Shown here piece after piece: positions 28,812-38,143 of a DNA stretch of 64,000 nucleotides (position 1 is the first letter of the stretch; each line of letters opens with the position of its first letter). A program made the position numbers and the translations under genes. The notes below the pieces were generated by a model. It worked only from the letters and a program-made list of their open reading frames with translations. It did no database searches and was not told where the DNA came from. The DNA comes from Streptomyces megasporus. Its GTDB lineage: Bacteria > Actinomycetota > Actinomycetes > Streptomycetales > Streptomycetaceae. The stretch covers positions 310,001-374,000 of the forward strand of contig NZ_JODL01000002.1 of the NCBI RefSeq assembly GCF_000718985.1. Reading direction: 5' to 3'.

Positions 28812-29786
28812 GTGACTCTCCCGGCCCGACACTCCCGCCAGGGACGTCCCCCCACCCTGTCCCAACTGCGGGCGTTCACGGCCGTGGCGGAGTGCCTGCA
28901 CTTCCGTGAGGCCGCCGCGGAGATCGGCATGAGCCAACCCGCCCTGTCGGGAGCCGTCGCGGCGCTGGAGGAGTCGCTGGGTGTCCAACTGGTCGAGCGT
29001 ACGACGCGCAGAGTGATGCTCTCCCCGGCGGGGGAGCGGTTGGCCGTCCGCGCCCGCACGGTCCTGGACGCGGTCGGCGAACTGCTGGAGGAGGCGGACG
29101 CGGTGCGGGCGCCGTTCACGGGGCCGCTGCGGCTCGGGGTGATCCCCACCTGCGCGCCGTACCTGCTGCCGACGGTGCTGCGGCTCGTTCACGATCGCTA
29201 TCCCAAGCTGGACCTCCAGGTCAACGAGGAGCAGACGGCCTCGCTGCTGGAGGGGTTGCTGGGCGGGCGGTTGGACACGCTGCTGCTCGCGGTGCCGCTC
29301 GGCGCCTCGGGGCCCGCGGGAGCCTCCGGGGTGACGACGGTGCCCCTGTTCGACGAGGACTTCGTCCTGGTGACGCCCCGCGATCACGAACTGGCCGGTC
29401 GGGACGGTCTGCCGCGCGAGGCCCTGCGCGATCTGGACCTGCTGCTCCTGGACGAGGGGCACTGCCTGCGCCAACAGGCCCTGGACGTCTGTCGGGAGGC
29501 CGGGCGGTTCGAGGGCGTGCCGGCCGCCACGAGCGCGGCGGGACTCTCCACGCTGGTCCAACTCGTCGCGGGCGGGCTCGGGGTGACGCTGCTGCCGCGC
29601 ACCTCGCTGCACGTGGAGACGGAGCGGAACGAGCTGCTGGCGACCGCCCGGTTCGCCGACCCGGCGCCCTCGCGGCGGATCGGCCTGGTGATGCGGGAGA
29701 GCGCGGCCCGGCGGCACGAGTTCGAGGTGCTCGCCAAGGATTTGCGGGAGGCAATGCGTCCGCTTCCGGTGCGGATCGTGGAGTGA
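28812..29786 (+). CDS. oxyR: LysR-family peroxide regulator OxyR
   Basis: A 324-residue LysR-type regulator. The N-terminal HTH is TLSQLRAFTAVAECLHFREAAAEIGMSQPALSGAVAALEESLG. The redox Cys pair is C218 and C227 in LLDEGHCLRQQALDVCREAG, spaced nine residues apart as in OxyR (199/208), which separates it from other LysR proteins. The GTG start has GGAGG 6 bp upstream. It should activate the divergent ahpC-ahpD genes on oxidation. Confidence 0.95.
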   Translation: MTLPARHSRQGRPPTLSQLRAFTAVAECLHFREAAAEIGMSQPALSGAVAALEESLGVQLVERTTRRVMLSPAGERLAVRARTVLDAVGELLEEADAVRAPFTGPLRLGVIPTCAPYLLPTVLRLVHDRYPKLDLQVNEEQTASLLEGLLGGRLDTLLLAVPLGASGPAGASGVTTVPLFDEDFVLVTPRDHELAGRDGLPREALRDLDLLLLDEGHCLRQQALDVCREAGRFEGVPAATSAAGLSTLVQLVAGGLGVTLLPRTSLHVETERNELLATARFADPAPSRRIGLVMRESAARRHEFEVLAKDLREAMRPLPVRIVE

Positions 29787-30049
29787 CGGCCGGCCGCCCG
29801 TCGCCGCCCGTCCGCCGCGGGGGCACACGCCGCGCACGCCGCGCCGCGTCCCTCACGGGACGCGAAAGCCCGAAGGGTGGCCGAGGCGTTCCGGTGATAC
29901 GCCACCGTATGCATAAGCGTGCGCACAGTGGGTAGGCCCGATGCATCGTCTCTCGTACGGCCGCAGCGCGAACTGCCGTGCGCAGCAAGGCGGAACAAGG
30001 TGACTCAATCGACAGACAGAACAGCCGTAGCCGTCGTCAGGAGTAGACC

Positions 30050-30409
30050 GTGCTGCCAACGCCGCATCAGTCTCCGCAGGCCGCCGTCGTCCCTGTTCAG
30101 CGCACGTCCTCGAGCGATCACGCGGGGCCGTGGCACTCCGAGGCGGTCTGCCGCAGGGACGAGGCCGGGTTGTTCTTCGCCCCTTCGAAGGAGCCCACCG
30201 CCGCCCGTCTCTCCCGGGAGCAGGCGGCCAAACGGGTCTGCGCGCGGTGTCCGGTGCTCATCGAGTGCCGTGAGCACGCGCTGCTCCAGCCCGAACCGTA
30301 CGGGGTGTGGGGCGGCCTGACGGCGGCCGAGCGCCGGGTGATGCTCGCCCGTCGACGCCGCCGCGACACCGAGTTGGGGCAGTCCCCCCAGGTGTCCCGC
30401 ATCGCCTGA
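30050..30409 (+). CDS. WhiB-family iron-sulfur regulator (Wbl)
   Basis: A 119-residue Wbl protein. Four Cys ligands for a [4Fe-4S] cluster are C34, C64, C67 and C73 (AVCRRDE, RVCARCPVLIEC). The GVWGG turn follows, then a basic tail (ERRVMLARRRRR). The GTG start has AGGAG 6 bp upstream. Its place between oxyR and glpX resembles the position of wblI in S. coelicolor as I remember it, but that assignment is not shown by the sequence. It is probably a redox-sensitive partner of sigma factor HrdB-type complexes. Confidence 0.93.
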   Translation: MLPTPHQSPQAAVVPVQRTSSSDHAGPWHSEAVCRRDEAGLFFAPSKEPTAARLSREQAAKRVCARCPVLIECREHALLQPEPYGVWGGLTAAERRVMLARRRRRDTELGQSPQVSRIA

Positions 30410-30505
30410 CCGACCGACCCGACGGCGCTCCGGCGCGGCGTGGCCGGCCGGCTCCCCGGGCGGCGGCGGGCTCCCGGCCCGCCGCCGGGACGGTCGGCGC
30501 CCGGT

Positions 30506-31537
30506 TCAGCGGGCCCGGTCGAAGTCGATGGCGCTGTAGGCGCGCAGCTTCGACAGCCTGTGGGTGGAGTCGATCGTGCGGATCGTGCCGGACTTCGACC
30601 GCATCACCAGCGACTGGGTGGTGGCGGTCTCCCCGCGGTAGCGCACCCCCCGCAGCAGTTCGCCGTCCGTGACGCCGGTGGCGACGAAGAACACGTTGTC
30701 GCCGCTGACCAGGTCGTCGGTGGTCAGGACGCGGTCCAGGTCGTGGCCCGCGTCGATCGCCCTCTGCCGCTCCTCGTCGTCCTTCGGCCACAGCCTGCCC
30801 TGGATGACCCCGCCCAGGCACTTGATCGCACAGGCCGCGATGACGCCCTCCGGCGTGCCGCCGATGCCCAGGAGCAGGTCGATGCCGGTGCCCTCCCGGG
30901 TGGCCATGATCGCTCCCGCGACGTCGCCGTCCGAGATGAACTTGATCCGGGCGCCCGACTCCCGGACCTCCCGCACGATGTCCGCGTGGCGGGGCCGGTC
31001 GAGGATCACCACGGTGACGTCCTCGGGAGCGCTGCCCTTGGCCTTGGCCACCCGGCGGATGTTCACCGAGGGCGGGGCGGTGATGTCGACGAACTCCGCC
31101 GCCTCCGGGCCGGTGACCAGCTTGTCCATGTAGAACACGGCACTCGGGTCGAACATCGAACCGCGCTCGGCGACGGCCAGCACCGACACCGCGTTGCCCA
31201 TGCCCTTGGCCGTCAGCGTCGTGCCGTCCACCGGGTCCACGGCCACGTCGCACTCCGGGCCCGTCCCGTCGCCCAACCGCTCGCCGTTGTAGAGCATCGG
31301 GGCCTCGTCCTTCTCCCCCTCGCCGATGACGACGACGCCGTTCATCGAGACGGTGGAGATCAGGGTGCGCATGGCCTTGACGGCGGCGCCGTCCGCGCCG
31401 TTCTTGTCGCCTCGGCCGACCCAGCGGCCCGACGCCATGGCACCCGCCTCGGTGACGCGGACGAGTTCCAGGGCGAGGTTGCGGTCGGGGGCTTCGGGGC
31501 TGACCTCGAGCTGGGAGGGAAGGTGGTGATCGGTCAT
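30506..31537 (-). CDS. glpX: Class II fructose-1,6-bisphosphatase GlpX
   Basis: A 343-residue class II FBPase. Conserved blocks include [98 protein letters not shown] and [20 protein letters not shown]. The DxxD/GT Mg-binding motif VDPVDGTT is intact. It hydrolyses fructose-1,6-bisphosphate in gluconeogenesis. The ATG of MTDHH is preferred; a GTG six bases upstream is possible. Confidence 0.97.
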   Translation of the reverse strand: MTDHHLPSQLEVSPEAPDRNLALELVRVTEAGAMASGRWVGRGDKNGADGAAVKAMRTLISTVSMNGVVVIGEGEKDEAPMLYNGERLGDGTGPECDVAVDPVDGTTLTAKGMGNAVSVLAVAERGSMFDPSAVFYMDKLVTGPEAAEFVDITAPPSVNIRRVAKAKGSAPEDVTVVILDRPRHADIVREVRESGARIKFISDGDVAGAIMATREGTGIDLLLGIGGTPEGVIAACAIKCLGGVIQGRLWPKDDEERQRAIDAGHDLDRVLTTDDLVSGDNVFFVATGVTDGELLRGVRYRGETATTQSLVMRSKSGTIRTIDSTHRLSKLRAYSAIDFDRAR

Positions 31538-31742
31538 CGTGACGCACCTTTCTGCACGTCTGTACGGCCTCCGAACGCGACGGCCGAAGTTTGAGGGTGC
31601 TTCGACCCTATCCGGACGACGACAAACTGAGCAGGGTGCCCCACGGATGAGCGCGGAGGGTGGGCGGGGGCGGACGAGGGGTGCGCGGGGATGCGCGGGG
31701 GCGGTGGTCCGGGGGGATGCGGGCATGGGGGACGATGGACGT

Positions 31743-32273
31743 GTGGCAAGAAAGAGCGACACGCAGACGGCGCGGAACATGGTGCTCTCGATGCTGGTGG
31801 TCCTTCTCGGCGCCGGCTTCGTGTACCTGTTCATCCCGCACGACGACTCGCTGGACCCGGTCCGTCCGATCACCTACGAAACGGAGCTGGTCACGGCCCG
31901 GCGCGCGGCGCCGTACCCGGTGGCCGCGCCGGTGGGGCTGCCCGACACCTGGCGCGCGACCTCGGTGAGGTACGACGCCCGAAGCGACCACGGGGCCGCG
32001 TGGCACCTGGGCTTCATGGACCCGGAGAACGAGTACGCGGCCGTCGAGCAGAGCGACGGCGACGCCGCGAGGTTCGTGGAGAAGGTCACCCACGGCGCGG
32101 AGCGGACCGAGCGCACCCAGGCGGTCGAGGGCGAGGAGTGGACGCGCTACGAGGGCCCGAAGTACGACGCGCTGGTGTTGGAGGAGTCCGGGGTGACCAC
32201 GGTGGTCACCGGCACGGCGCCGTTCGACAGCCTCGCGCGACTGGCCGCCGCGCTCGAGACCGAGAAGGACTGA
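31743..32273 (+). CDS. DUF4245 membrane-anchored protein
   Basis: A 176-residue protein with one N-terminal membrane helix ([20 protein letters not shown]) and an extracytoplasmic DUF4245 domain ([36 protein letters not shown], then [20 protein letters not shown]). The function is unknown. It is divergent from glpX. The GTG (MARKSDTQ) is chosen because it leaves a short basic cytoplasmic tail before the helix; a longer N-terminus would be odd. Confidence 0.85.
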   Translation: MARKSDTQTARNMVLSMLVVLLGAGFVYLFIPHDDSLDPVRPITYETELVTARRAAPYPVAAPVGLPDTWRATSVRYDARSDHGAAWHLGFMDPENEYAAVEQSDGDAARFVEKVTHGAERTERTQAVEGEEWTRYEGPKYDALVLEESGVTTVVTGTAPFDSLARLAAALETEKD

Positions 32274-32308
32274 GCGCGGGCGGCCGGGGGAGTGGCCGTG
32301 CGAGGGGG

Positions 32309-32902
32309 TCAGACGGTGGTGACGACGTCCTCGTAGGCCAGGCGCGGCGACCGGGGGCGGTAGGACTCCGCGCAGGGCTTGCCGATGTTGACCACGGCCA
32401 GCACCTTCTGCTTGCCGTCCCCGAAGAACTCCTTGTCGATGCCCGCGGCGTCGAAGCCGGTCATCGGCCCGGCGGCCAGTCCGGCGGCGCGGACGCCGAT
32501 GATGAAGTAGCCGATCTGGATCGCGGCGTTGAAGGAGCCCGACGCCTCGCGGACCGGGAGCTCGGAGAAGAACCGGTCCTTCAGGCCCGGGGCGTGCGGA
32601 GCCAGCTTCGGCAGCCGCTCGTGGAAGTCGAGGTCCACCGAGAGGATGGCGGTCAGCGGCGCGGACGCCGTCTTGGCCCGGTTCCCCTCGGAGAGCTGCC
32701 GGACCAGCCGCTCCCGGGCCTCGGGGGAGCGGACCAGGGTGACCCGCAGCGGCGACTGGTTGAAAGCGGTCGGCCCGTACTTCACCAGGTCGTGGATCGC
32801 CCGGATCTGCTCGTCGGACACCGGTTCGTCGGCGAAGGCGTGGGCGGTGTGGGCCTCGCGGAAGAGCAGGTCCTGGGCGGCGCTGTCGAGAGCCAGAGTC
32901 AT
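32309..32902 (-). CDS. Nitroreductase family protein, RutE-like (malonic semialdehyde reductase)
   Basis: A 197-residue FMN-dependent nitroreductase fold protein. Segments match the RutE/HadB group: FREAHTAHAFADEPVSDEQIRAIHDLVKYGPTAFNQSPLRV, REASGSFNAAIQIGYFIIGVRAAGLAAGPMTGFDAAG and VLAVVNIGKP. RutE reduces malonic semialdehyde in pyrimidine degradation, but no other rut genes are nearby, so the substrate is open. The ATG is MTLALDSAAQ. Confidence 0.85.
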   Translation of the reverse strand: MTLALDSAAQDLLFREAHTAHAFADEPVSDEQIRAIHDLVKYGPTAFNQSPLRVTLVRSPEARERLVRQLSEGNRAKTASAPLTAILSVDLDFHERLPKLAPHAPGLKDRFFSELPVREASGSFNAAIQIGYFIIGVRAAGLAAGPMTGFDAAGIDKEFFGDGKQKVLAVVNIGKPCAESYRPRSPRLAYEDVVTTV

Positions 32903-33000
32903 GGGGGCGTCCCTCTTCGCATAGATGGTTGAACTTTGTACCATCTACTCTAGGGGCGGCGGGCGGACGATCGAACGCGGGGCTCCGTGAGACGGAACCG

Positions 33001-33315
33001 TCACGCCCGGCCCTCCTCGTCCCTCTCGCCGAGGCCGTCGTCCTCCGCGGACTCCTCCTCGCCGTCCCCCTCATCGTCCGGCTCGCCGTCCTCCGCGCCG
33101 GACTCCTCCGCCAGCACGGCGTCCAGCCGGGCCCGGGCGCCGTCCAGCAGGCGACGGCAGACCGCAGCCAGCTCCTCACCGCGCTCCCACAGGGCGAGCG
33201 ACTCCTCCAGCGTGGAACCGCCCGCCTCCAGGCGCCGGACCACGGCGATCAGTTCGTCGCGCGCCTGCTCATAGCCCATCTCCCCGATCGGCGGCGGGGT
33301 GCTCACATCCGTCAT
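33001..33315 (-). CDS. xseB: Exodeoxyribonuclease VII small subunit
   Basis: A 104-residue XseB. The conserved core is MGYEQARDELIAVVRRLEAGGSTLEESLALWERGEELAAVCRRLLDGARARLDAVL. The C-terminal 35 residues are an acidic Asp/Glu run, longer than in E. coli. It lies 38 bp downstream of xseA in the same direction. Confidence 0.95.
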   Translation of the reverse strand: MTDVSTPPPIGEMGYEQARDELIAVVRRLEAGGSTLEESLALWERGEELAAVCRRLLDGARARLDAVLAEESGAEDGEPDDEGDGEEESAEDDGLGERDEEGRA

Positions 33316-33353
33316 GCGCCCAGCCTAGAGCCGCGCTCGGACAGCACGGCCGC

Positions 33354-34577
33354 TCACTCGTCCCCGTCCGCGCGCCGGGCGACCACCGTCAGCTCGCCCT
33401 CGGCGAGGCGGGCGCGCAGCTCCTCGCCGTCCGCCACCTCGCCCGGCGCCCGCACCGCGCTCCCGTCGGCCCGCTGGAGCACCGCGTAGCCGCGCCTGAG
33501 CGTCGCCGCGGGCGACAGCGCGACGACCCGGGCGAGGGTGTGCTCCAGCTCCGTCCCGGCCCGGTCCAGCAGGTGGCCGAACGTCCGGCGGCTCCGGTCG
33601 AGCAACGCCTCGATCTGCTCCTCGCGCTCCTCCACCATCGTGTACGGGCGGGCCATCACCGGGCGGCTCATGGTGTCCGCCAGGCCGCGTTCCTGCCGCT
33701 CCACCATCGTCTCCACGGCCCGCAGTGCCCGCTCGCGCAACTGCCGCACCCGCTCCAGCTCCTCGCGGACGTCCGGCACCACGTCCTTGGCGGCGTGCGT
33801 CGGCGTCCTGGAGCGCAGGTCGGCCACCAGGTCCAGCAGCGGGGTGTCCGGCTCGTGCCCGATGGCCGAGACCACGGGCGTGACGCACTCGGCCACGGCC
33901 CGCACCAACTGCTCGTCGGAGAACGGCAGCAGATCCTCGACGCTGCCGCCGCCCCGAGCCACGACGATCACGTCCACGGCCGGGTCGGCGTCCAGCTCCT
34001 TGACCGCCTGGATCACCTGCGGCACCGCGTGCACACCCTGCACGGCCACGTTGCGCACCGCGAAACGGACGGCGGGCCAGCGCTGCCGCGCCGTCTCCAG
34101 CACGTCCCGCTCGGCCGCCGAGGCACGGCCGGTGACCAGGCCGATCAGCCGGGGGAGGAAGGGCAGCGGCTTCTTCCGCTCGGCCGCGAACAGGCCCTCG
34201 GCGGCCAGCGTCCTCTTCAGCCGCTCCAGCCGCGCCAGCAGCTCGCCGACCCCGACCGGCCGGATGTCCGCCACCCGCAGGGAGAGCCGGCCACGCTGCG
34301 CGTACCACTCCGGCTTGCCGTGCACCACCACCCGGGCGCCCTCGGAGACCACGTCCGCGACCCGGTCGAAGACGGCTCGGTAGCAGGTCACGGTCAGGGA
34401 GACGTCCTGGGAGGGATCGCGCAGGGTCATGAACACCACCCCCGCGCCGGGGCGTCGGGACAACTGTGTGATCTGCCCCTCCACCCAGACGGCGCCGAGC
34501 CGGTCGATCCATCCGCCGATCAGCCGCGACACCTCGCCGACGGGAACCGGCGCCTCGGGCGACGTGTTGAGAGCCAT
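33354..34577 (-). CDS. xseA: Exodeoxyribonuclease VII large subunit
   Basis: A 407-residue XseA. The N-terminal OB-fold ([44 protein letters not shown]) is followed by the catalytic domain with [86 protein letters not shown] long coiled coil forms the C-terminus. It degrades single-stranded DNA together with XseB. The gene is divergent from ispH, about 100 bp away. Confidence 0.97.
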   Translation of the reverse strand: MALNTSPEAPVPVGEVSRLIGGWIDRLGAVWVEGQITQLSRRPGAGVVFMTLRDPSQDVSLTVTCYRAVFDRVADVVSEGARVVVHGKPEWYAQRGRLSLRVADIRPVGVGELLARLERLKRTLAAEGLFAAERKKPLPFLPRLIGLVTGRASAAERDVLETARQRWPAVRFAVRNVAVQGVHAVPQVIQAVKELDADPAVDVIVVARGGGSVEDLLPFSDEQLVRAVAECVTPVVSAIGHEPDTPLLDLVADLRSRTPTHAAKDVVPDVREELERVRQLRERALRAVETMVERQERGLADTMSRPVMARPYTMVEEREEQIEALLDRSRRTFGHLLDRAGTELEHTLARVVALSPAATLRRGYAVLQRADGSAVRAPGEVADGEELRARLAEGELTVVARRADGDE

Positions 34578-34681
34578 GCGAGGAGGCTAACCGTCGGAAC
34601 CGACAGCGGTCCCCACCCCGCCGCCGTCCGTCCCGTCGCCTCGCCCCCGAGTCCGGAACCGGGGGCCCGTACGATGGGCCC

Positions 34682-35665
34682 ATGACTTCCACGACCGCAC
34701 GCCGGGTCCTCCTCGCCGCGCCTCGCGGCTACTGCGCGGGGGTCGACCGCGCCGTGATCGCCGTCGAGAAGGCCTTGGAGCAGTACGGCGCGCCGATCTA
34801 CGTCCGCCACGAGATCGTCCACAACAAGTACGTGGTCCAGACGCTGGAGAAGAAGGGGGCGATCTTCGTCGACGAGACGGACGAGGTCCCCGAGGGCTCC
34901 ATCGTCATGTTCTCCGCACACGGCGTGGCGCCGACCGTGCACGAGGAGGCCGAGCGGCGGAAGCTCGCCACCATCGACGCGACCTGCCCGCTGGTCACCA
35001 AGGTCCACAAGGAGGCGGTCCGCTTCGCCAAGGAGGACTACGACATCCTCCTGATCGGCCACGAGGGTCACGAGGAGGTCATCGGCACCTCCGGGGAGGC
35101 GCCCGACCACATCACCCTCGTCGACGGCCCGGAGGACGTGGACAACGTCACCGTGCGCGACGAGTCCAAGGTCGTCTGGCTCTCCCAGACCACTCTCTCC
35201 GTCGACGAGACCATGGAGACCGTCGACCGGCTCAAGCAGCGCTTCCCGGCGCTGGTCTCCCCGCCCAGCGACGACATCTGCTACGCCACGCAGAACCGGC
35301 AGAACGCGGTCAAGCTGATGGGGGCCGAGGCCGATCTGGTCATCGTGGTCGGCTCGCAGAACTCCTCGAACTCCAAGCGGCTCGTCGAGGTCGCCCTCGG
35401 CGCGGGCGCCAAGGCCGCGTACCTGGTGGACTTCGCCTCCGAGATCGACGAGGCCTGGCTGACCGACGAGGTGCGCACCGTCGGCGTCACCTCCGGCGCC
35501 TCCGTGCCCGAGGTGCTGGTGGAGGAGGTCCTGGAGTGGCTGGCGGGGCGGGGCTTCACGGACGTGGAGCTGGTCAAGGCCGCCGAGGAGTCCATCACCT
35601 TCTCGCTCCCCAAGGAACTCCGCCGGGACCTGCGCGCCGAGGCGGCGCGGAAGGCCGCCGGCTAA
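34682..35665 (+). CDS. ispH: 4-hydroxy-3-methylbut-2-enyl diphosphate reductase IspH
   Basis: A 327-residue IspH (LytB), last enzyme of the MEP isoprenoid pathway. The three cluster cysteines are in [30 protein letters not shown] and [15 protein letters not shown]. It also has the conserved histidine segments ([23 protein letters not shown]). Its last four bases overlap the stop of the convergent DUF6542 gene. Confidence 0.97.
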   Translation: MTSTTARRVLLAAPRGYCAGVDRAVIAVEKALEQYGAPIYVRHEIVHNKYVVQTLEKKGAIFVDETDEVPEGSIVMFSAHGVAPTVHEEAERRKLATIDATCPLVTKVHKEAVRFAKEDYDILLIGHEGHEEVIGTSGEAPDHITLVDGPEDVDNVTVRDESKVVWLSQTTLSVDETMETVDRLKQRFPALVSPPSDDICYATQNRQNAVKLMGAEADLVIVVGSQNSSNSKRLVEVALGAGAKAAYLVDFASEIDEAWLTDEVRTVGVTSGASVPEVLVEEVLEWLAGRGFTDVELVKAAEESITFSLPKELRRDLRAEAARKAAG

Positions 35666-36342
35666 CCCGACAGGCCCCGGTCGGCCGACCGGCCGAGCCC
35701 GCCCGGCCGGGCGAGCCTCGCCCTGGCGAGCCCGGCGCGTTTGGCGGGCTCGGCGCGTTTGGCGCGTTTGGCGCGTTTGGCGCGCTTGGCGGTCCTGCCG
35801 GGACGGGCGAACCTGCCGGACCCGCGGCGGCCGACGCCGGCGCGGGCGAGGACGACCAGCACGGAGGCCAGCGTGCCGCCGTACACCCATCCGGCGTTGA
35901 CGGCCAGCGCGGTCACCATCTCCAGGAGCCACCCGGCCGACCCATCCGAGTCGCCGCCGAGGAACAGCAGTCCGGCGGTGAAGGCGATCGGCGCCGCGAT
36001 CGGCGCCGCGGCCAGGTCCGCCGGCCGCACCCACAGCGCGCACACGGCGGCGACCAGCACGAAGCAGATCCCGTACGCGGTGGCGTGCCCGTCCAGCAGC
36101 CACGCGTCCAGCCCGCCGGCCACCGTCATCGCACCGCAGGTCAGCAGTCCGCACCCCAGCGCGGTGAGCCGCGCGCCGGGTGGCCAGGTGCGCCGGGCGG
36201 TCGTGGGAGCGGGGCGGGGCCGGTCCCCGGCGGGCCGTTCCCGTCCGGTTCCGGGCGTGTCGCTCCGGGCGTCGGAGGACGGGGGGCGCGCCGTCCGGCG
36301 CCGCCGACGGTCACGGGTGATGCGCGCGATGTGTTGCTCCAC
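35662..36342 (-). CDS. DUF6542-type membrane protein with Lys-Arg-Ala repeats
   Basis: A 226-residue protein. Residues 1-50 are basic and disordered. Four hydrophobic helices (about 52-150) follow: [57 protein letters not shown] and a last helix near the C-terminal third. The C-terminal 50 residues are strongly basic, with a KRA-type repeat encoded by 9-bp units. The GTG start is chosen as the last start with a sensible leader before the ychF promoter. The function is unknown. Confidence 0.75.
   Translation of the reverse strand: MEQHIARITRDRRRRRTARPPSSDARSDTPGTGRERPAGDRPRPAPTTARRTWPPGARLTALGCGLLTCGAMTVAGGLDAWLLDGHATAYGICFVLVAAVCALWVRPADLAAAPIAAPIAFTAGLLFLGGDSDGSAGWLLEMVTALAVNAGWVYGGTLASVLVVLARAGVGRRGSGRFARPGRTAKRAKRAKRAKRAEPAKRAGLARARLARPGGLGRSADRGLSG
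35734..35787. repeat. Six-unit 9-bp in-frame tandem repeat
   Basis: Six 9-bp units of the form GGCGCGTTT, the second being GGCGGGCTC and the last GGCGCGCTT. On the minus strand they encode KRA-type triplets in the tail of the DUF6542 protein. The unit length keeps the frame, so copy-number change would alter protein length without a frameshift. Confidence 0.85.
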
Positions 36343-36480
36343 CGAACCAACGTAGGGCGCGCGCCGGTCCCGAGGGGGCTCGGACACGCGCCCTGCCCGC
36401 CCTTCGGGTGCCCGTAGACTGGTGGATCGGCCCCGTCCGGGCCGGTCCACCAAGATCCTCTCGTTACGGGAAGTCGCCAC

Positions 36481-37569
36481 GTGTCGCTCACGATCGGAAT
36501 CGTCGGCCTGCCCAATGTCGGCAAGTCGACCCTGTTCAACGCCCTGACCAAGAACGACGTCCTGGCGGCCAACTACCCGTTCGCCACCATCGAGCCGAAC
36601 ATCGGCGTCGTCGGCGTGCCCGACGCCCGGCTGGCCGGGCTCGCCGAGATCTTCGGCTCGGAGCGCATCGTCCCGGCGACCGTGGACTTCGTCGACATCG
36701 CGGGCATCGTGCGCGGCGCGAGCGAGGGCGAGGGCCTGGGCAACAAGTTCCTGGCGAACATCCGCGAATCGGACGCGATCTGCCAGGTCATCCGCGCCTT
36801 CAAGGACGAGAACGTCGTCCACGTCGACGGCAAGGTCTCGCCCAAGGACGACATCGAGACGATCAACACCGAGTTGATCCTCGCCGACCTCCAGACGATC
36901 GAGAAGGTCCTGCCCCGGCTCCAGAAGGAGGCCCGGGTCAAGAAGGACGTCCAGCCCAAGGTGAAGGCCGTCGAGGAGGCCAAGGGCATCCTCGACGAGG
37001 GCCGCACCCTGTTCTCCGCCGGCATCGCCCAGGGCACCGAGCGGGCCGCGCTCCTGCACGACCTGCACCTGCTCACCACCAAGCCCTTCCTCTACGTCTT
37101 CAACGTGGACGAGGAGGAGCTGACCGACGACGCCTTCAAGGACGAGCAGCGGGCGCTGGTCGCCCCCGCCGAGGCGATCTTCCTCAACGCCAAGCTGGAG
37201 TCCGAGCTCGTGGAGCTGGACGAGGCCGACGCCCTCGAACTCCTGCAGTCGGTCGGCCAGGAGGAGCCGGGCCTGGCCACCCTCGCCCGCGTCGGCTTCG
37301 ACACGCTCGGCCTGCAGACCTACCTCACGGCGGGCCCGAAGGAGGCCCGCGCCTGGACGATCAAGAAGGGCTCCACGGCCCCCGAGGCGGCCGGCGTGAT
37401 CCACACCGACTTCCAGAAGGGCTTCATCAAGGCCGAGATCATCTCCTTCGAGGACCTGGTCGAGGCGGGCTCGGTCGCCGAGGCCCGGGCCCGCGGCAAG
37501 GCCCGCATGGAGGGCAAGGACTACGTCATGCAGGACGGCGACGTGGTGGAGTTCCGCTTCAACGTCTGA
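36481..37569 (+). CDS. ychF: YchF GTPase/ATPase
   Basis: A 362-residue YchF (OLA1-type) P-loop protein that binds ribosomes and prefers ATP. Motifs are G1 GLPNVGKSTLFN, G3 DIAGIVRGASEGEGLGNKFL and the YchF-specific NVDEEEL in place of NKxD. The C-terminal TGS domain includes LQTYLTAGPKEARAWTIKKGSTAPEAAGVIHTDFQKGFIKAEIISF. The GTG start is 8 bp after a modest ribosome site. The 3' end of this gene is the integration site of the downstream element. The reading frame is complete because the element carries a copy of the gene's end. Confidence 0.97.
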   Translation: MSLTIGIVGLPNVGKSTLFNALTKNDVLAANYPFATIEPNIGVVGVPDARLAGLAEIFGSERIVPATVDFVDIAGIVRGASEGEGLGNKFLANIRESDAICQVIRAFKDENVVHVDGKVSPKDDIETINTELILADLQTIEKVLPRLQKEARVKKDVQPKVKAVEEAKGILDEGRTLFSAGIAQGTERAALLHDLHLLTTKPFLYVFNVDEEELTDDAFKDEQRALVAPAEAIFLNAKLESELVELDEADALELLQSVGQEEPGLATLARVGFDTLGLQTYLTAGPKEARAWTIKKGSTAPEAAGVIHTDFQKGFIKAEIISFEDLVEAGSVAEARARGKARMEGKDYVMQDGDVVEFRFNV

Positions 37570-37580
37570 CGGCTGAACCC
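37551..37580 (+). repeat. attL core: 30-bp repeat covering the last codons of ychF
   Basis: This 30-bp sequence, starting GTTCCGCTTCAACGTCTGAC, includes the last 6 codons and stop of ychF and 11 bp beyond. An identical copy lies at 49639. Similarity continues past the core for about 75 bp with scattered mismatches. The crossover must be within the identical 30 bp. Confidence 0.85.
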
Positions 37581-37622
37581 CGGATCGGCCGAGTCGCCGA
37601 TCAGGGCAGGAAACCCCAGGTC

Positions 37623-37650
37623 AGGGGCCAGATCGCAAGGTCTGGTCCCT
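37623..37650 (+). terminator. ychF terminator, element-derived copy
   Basis: A 12-bp stem with a GCAA loop, of which pairs 5-24 (G.T) and 8-21 (A-T) differ from the copy at 49711, where both are G-C. The remaining pairs are conserved. TCCTGTTTT follows. Compensatory change between copies supports a functioning RNA hairpin. It now terminates ychF. Confidence 0.8.
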
Positions 37651-37690
37651 TCCTGTTTTCCCTGGCTGTTTCAGGCTGTTTCCTGGCCCT

Positions 37691-37709
37691 GTGCTGACTT
37701 GGTGCTGAC
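37691..37709. repeat. Candidate integrase arm site, left
   Basis: GTGCTGACTTGGTGCTGAC, two GTGCTGAC units 11 bp apart. An identical 19-bp sequence lies at 49558-49576 near the other end in the same orientation. Such paired repeats flanking the core are typical of arm-type sites for a tyrosine integrase. Confidence 0.6.
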
Positions 37710-37829
37710 GCGCCGGCACGGCTGGAAGCGCCTGTGACCTGGCCTTCTTCGGGTGCCGGTCGGCTCTACTTCCCGGCTGGTGCCCCAAGCGCGAGGGCTG
37801 CCTCTGACGGGCCACTCGCGGCCTCTTTA

Positions 37830-37863
37830 TGCAAGAACGTGCATAGTCGCCAAAGTGCATAGA
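37830..37863. promoter_or_regulatory. Repeated TGCATA operator upstream of the XRE/DUF6879 module
   Basis: TATGCA (37830-37835) faces TGCATA (37842-37847) as an inverted repeat, and a further TGCATA (37858-37863) repeats 16 bp on as GTGCATAG. The cluster lies about 70 bp before the first gene of the module and is AT-rich against the surround. It is a plausible binding site for the XRE protein encoded by the third gene. Confidence 0.5.
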
Positions 37864-37933
37864 CCGGCCCTCTGCGGCCCTCGTACGGTCGTCCTGAACG
37901 GCTCCACCGGGAGCCGCGGACAGGGGAGTGGAT

Positions 37934-38143
37934 ATGTCCGAACGTGCAGAGCTGACCCGACTGACCGGCAACGGGAACGGCGAGTGCGGCGAGGACGACT
38001 GCCCGAACGTGTACCGCACCGAGCGGGGAACGTTCATCGTGCAGGGCGACGTGTCCGACGCCTTCGCGCCACCGCAGGGAGAGGGGCTGGTCGAGATTCC
38101 GGAAAGCGTCCTCCGGGAGGCGTTCCGTGCTCTTGGATGGTGA
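37934..38143 (+). CDS. Small protein, first gene of an XRE/DUF6879 module
   Basis: A 69-residue acidic protein (ECGEDDCPNVYRTERGTFIVQGDVSDAFAPPQGEGLVEIPESVLREAFRALGW). It has a CxxDxC-like pair near the N-terminus. I recognise the pattern from small proteins encoded upstream of DUF6879 genes in Streptomyces; no function is known. The ATG at 37934 is preferred over a GTG six bases upstream because GGGGAG is better placed. It overlaps the next gene by 17 bp. Confidence 0.7.
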   Translation: MSERAELTRLTGNGNGECGEDDCPNVYRTERGTFIVQGDVSDAFAPPQGEGLVEIPESVLREAFRALGW

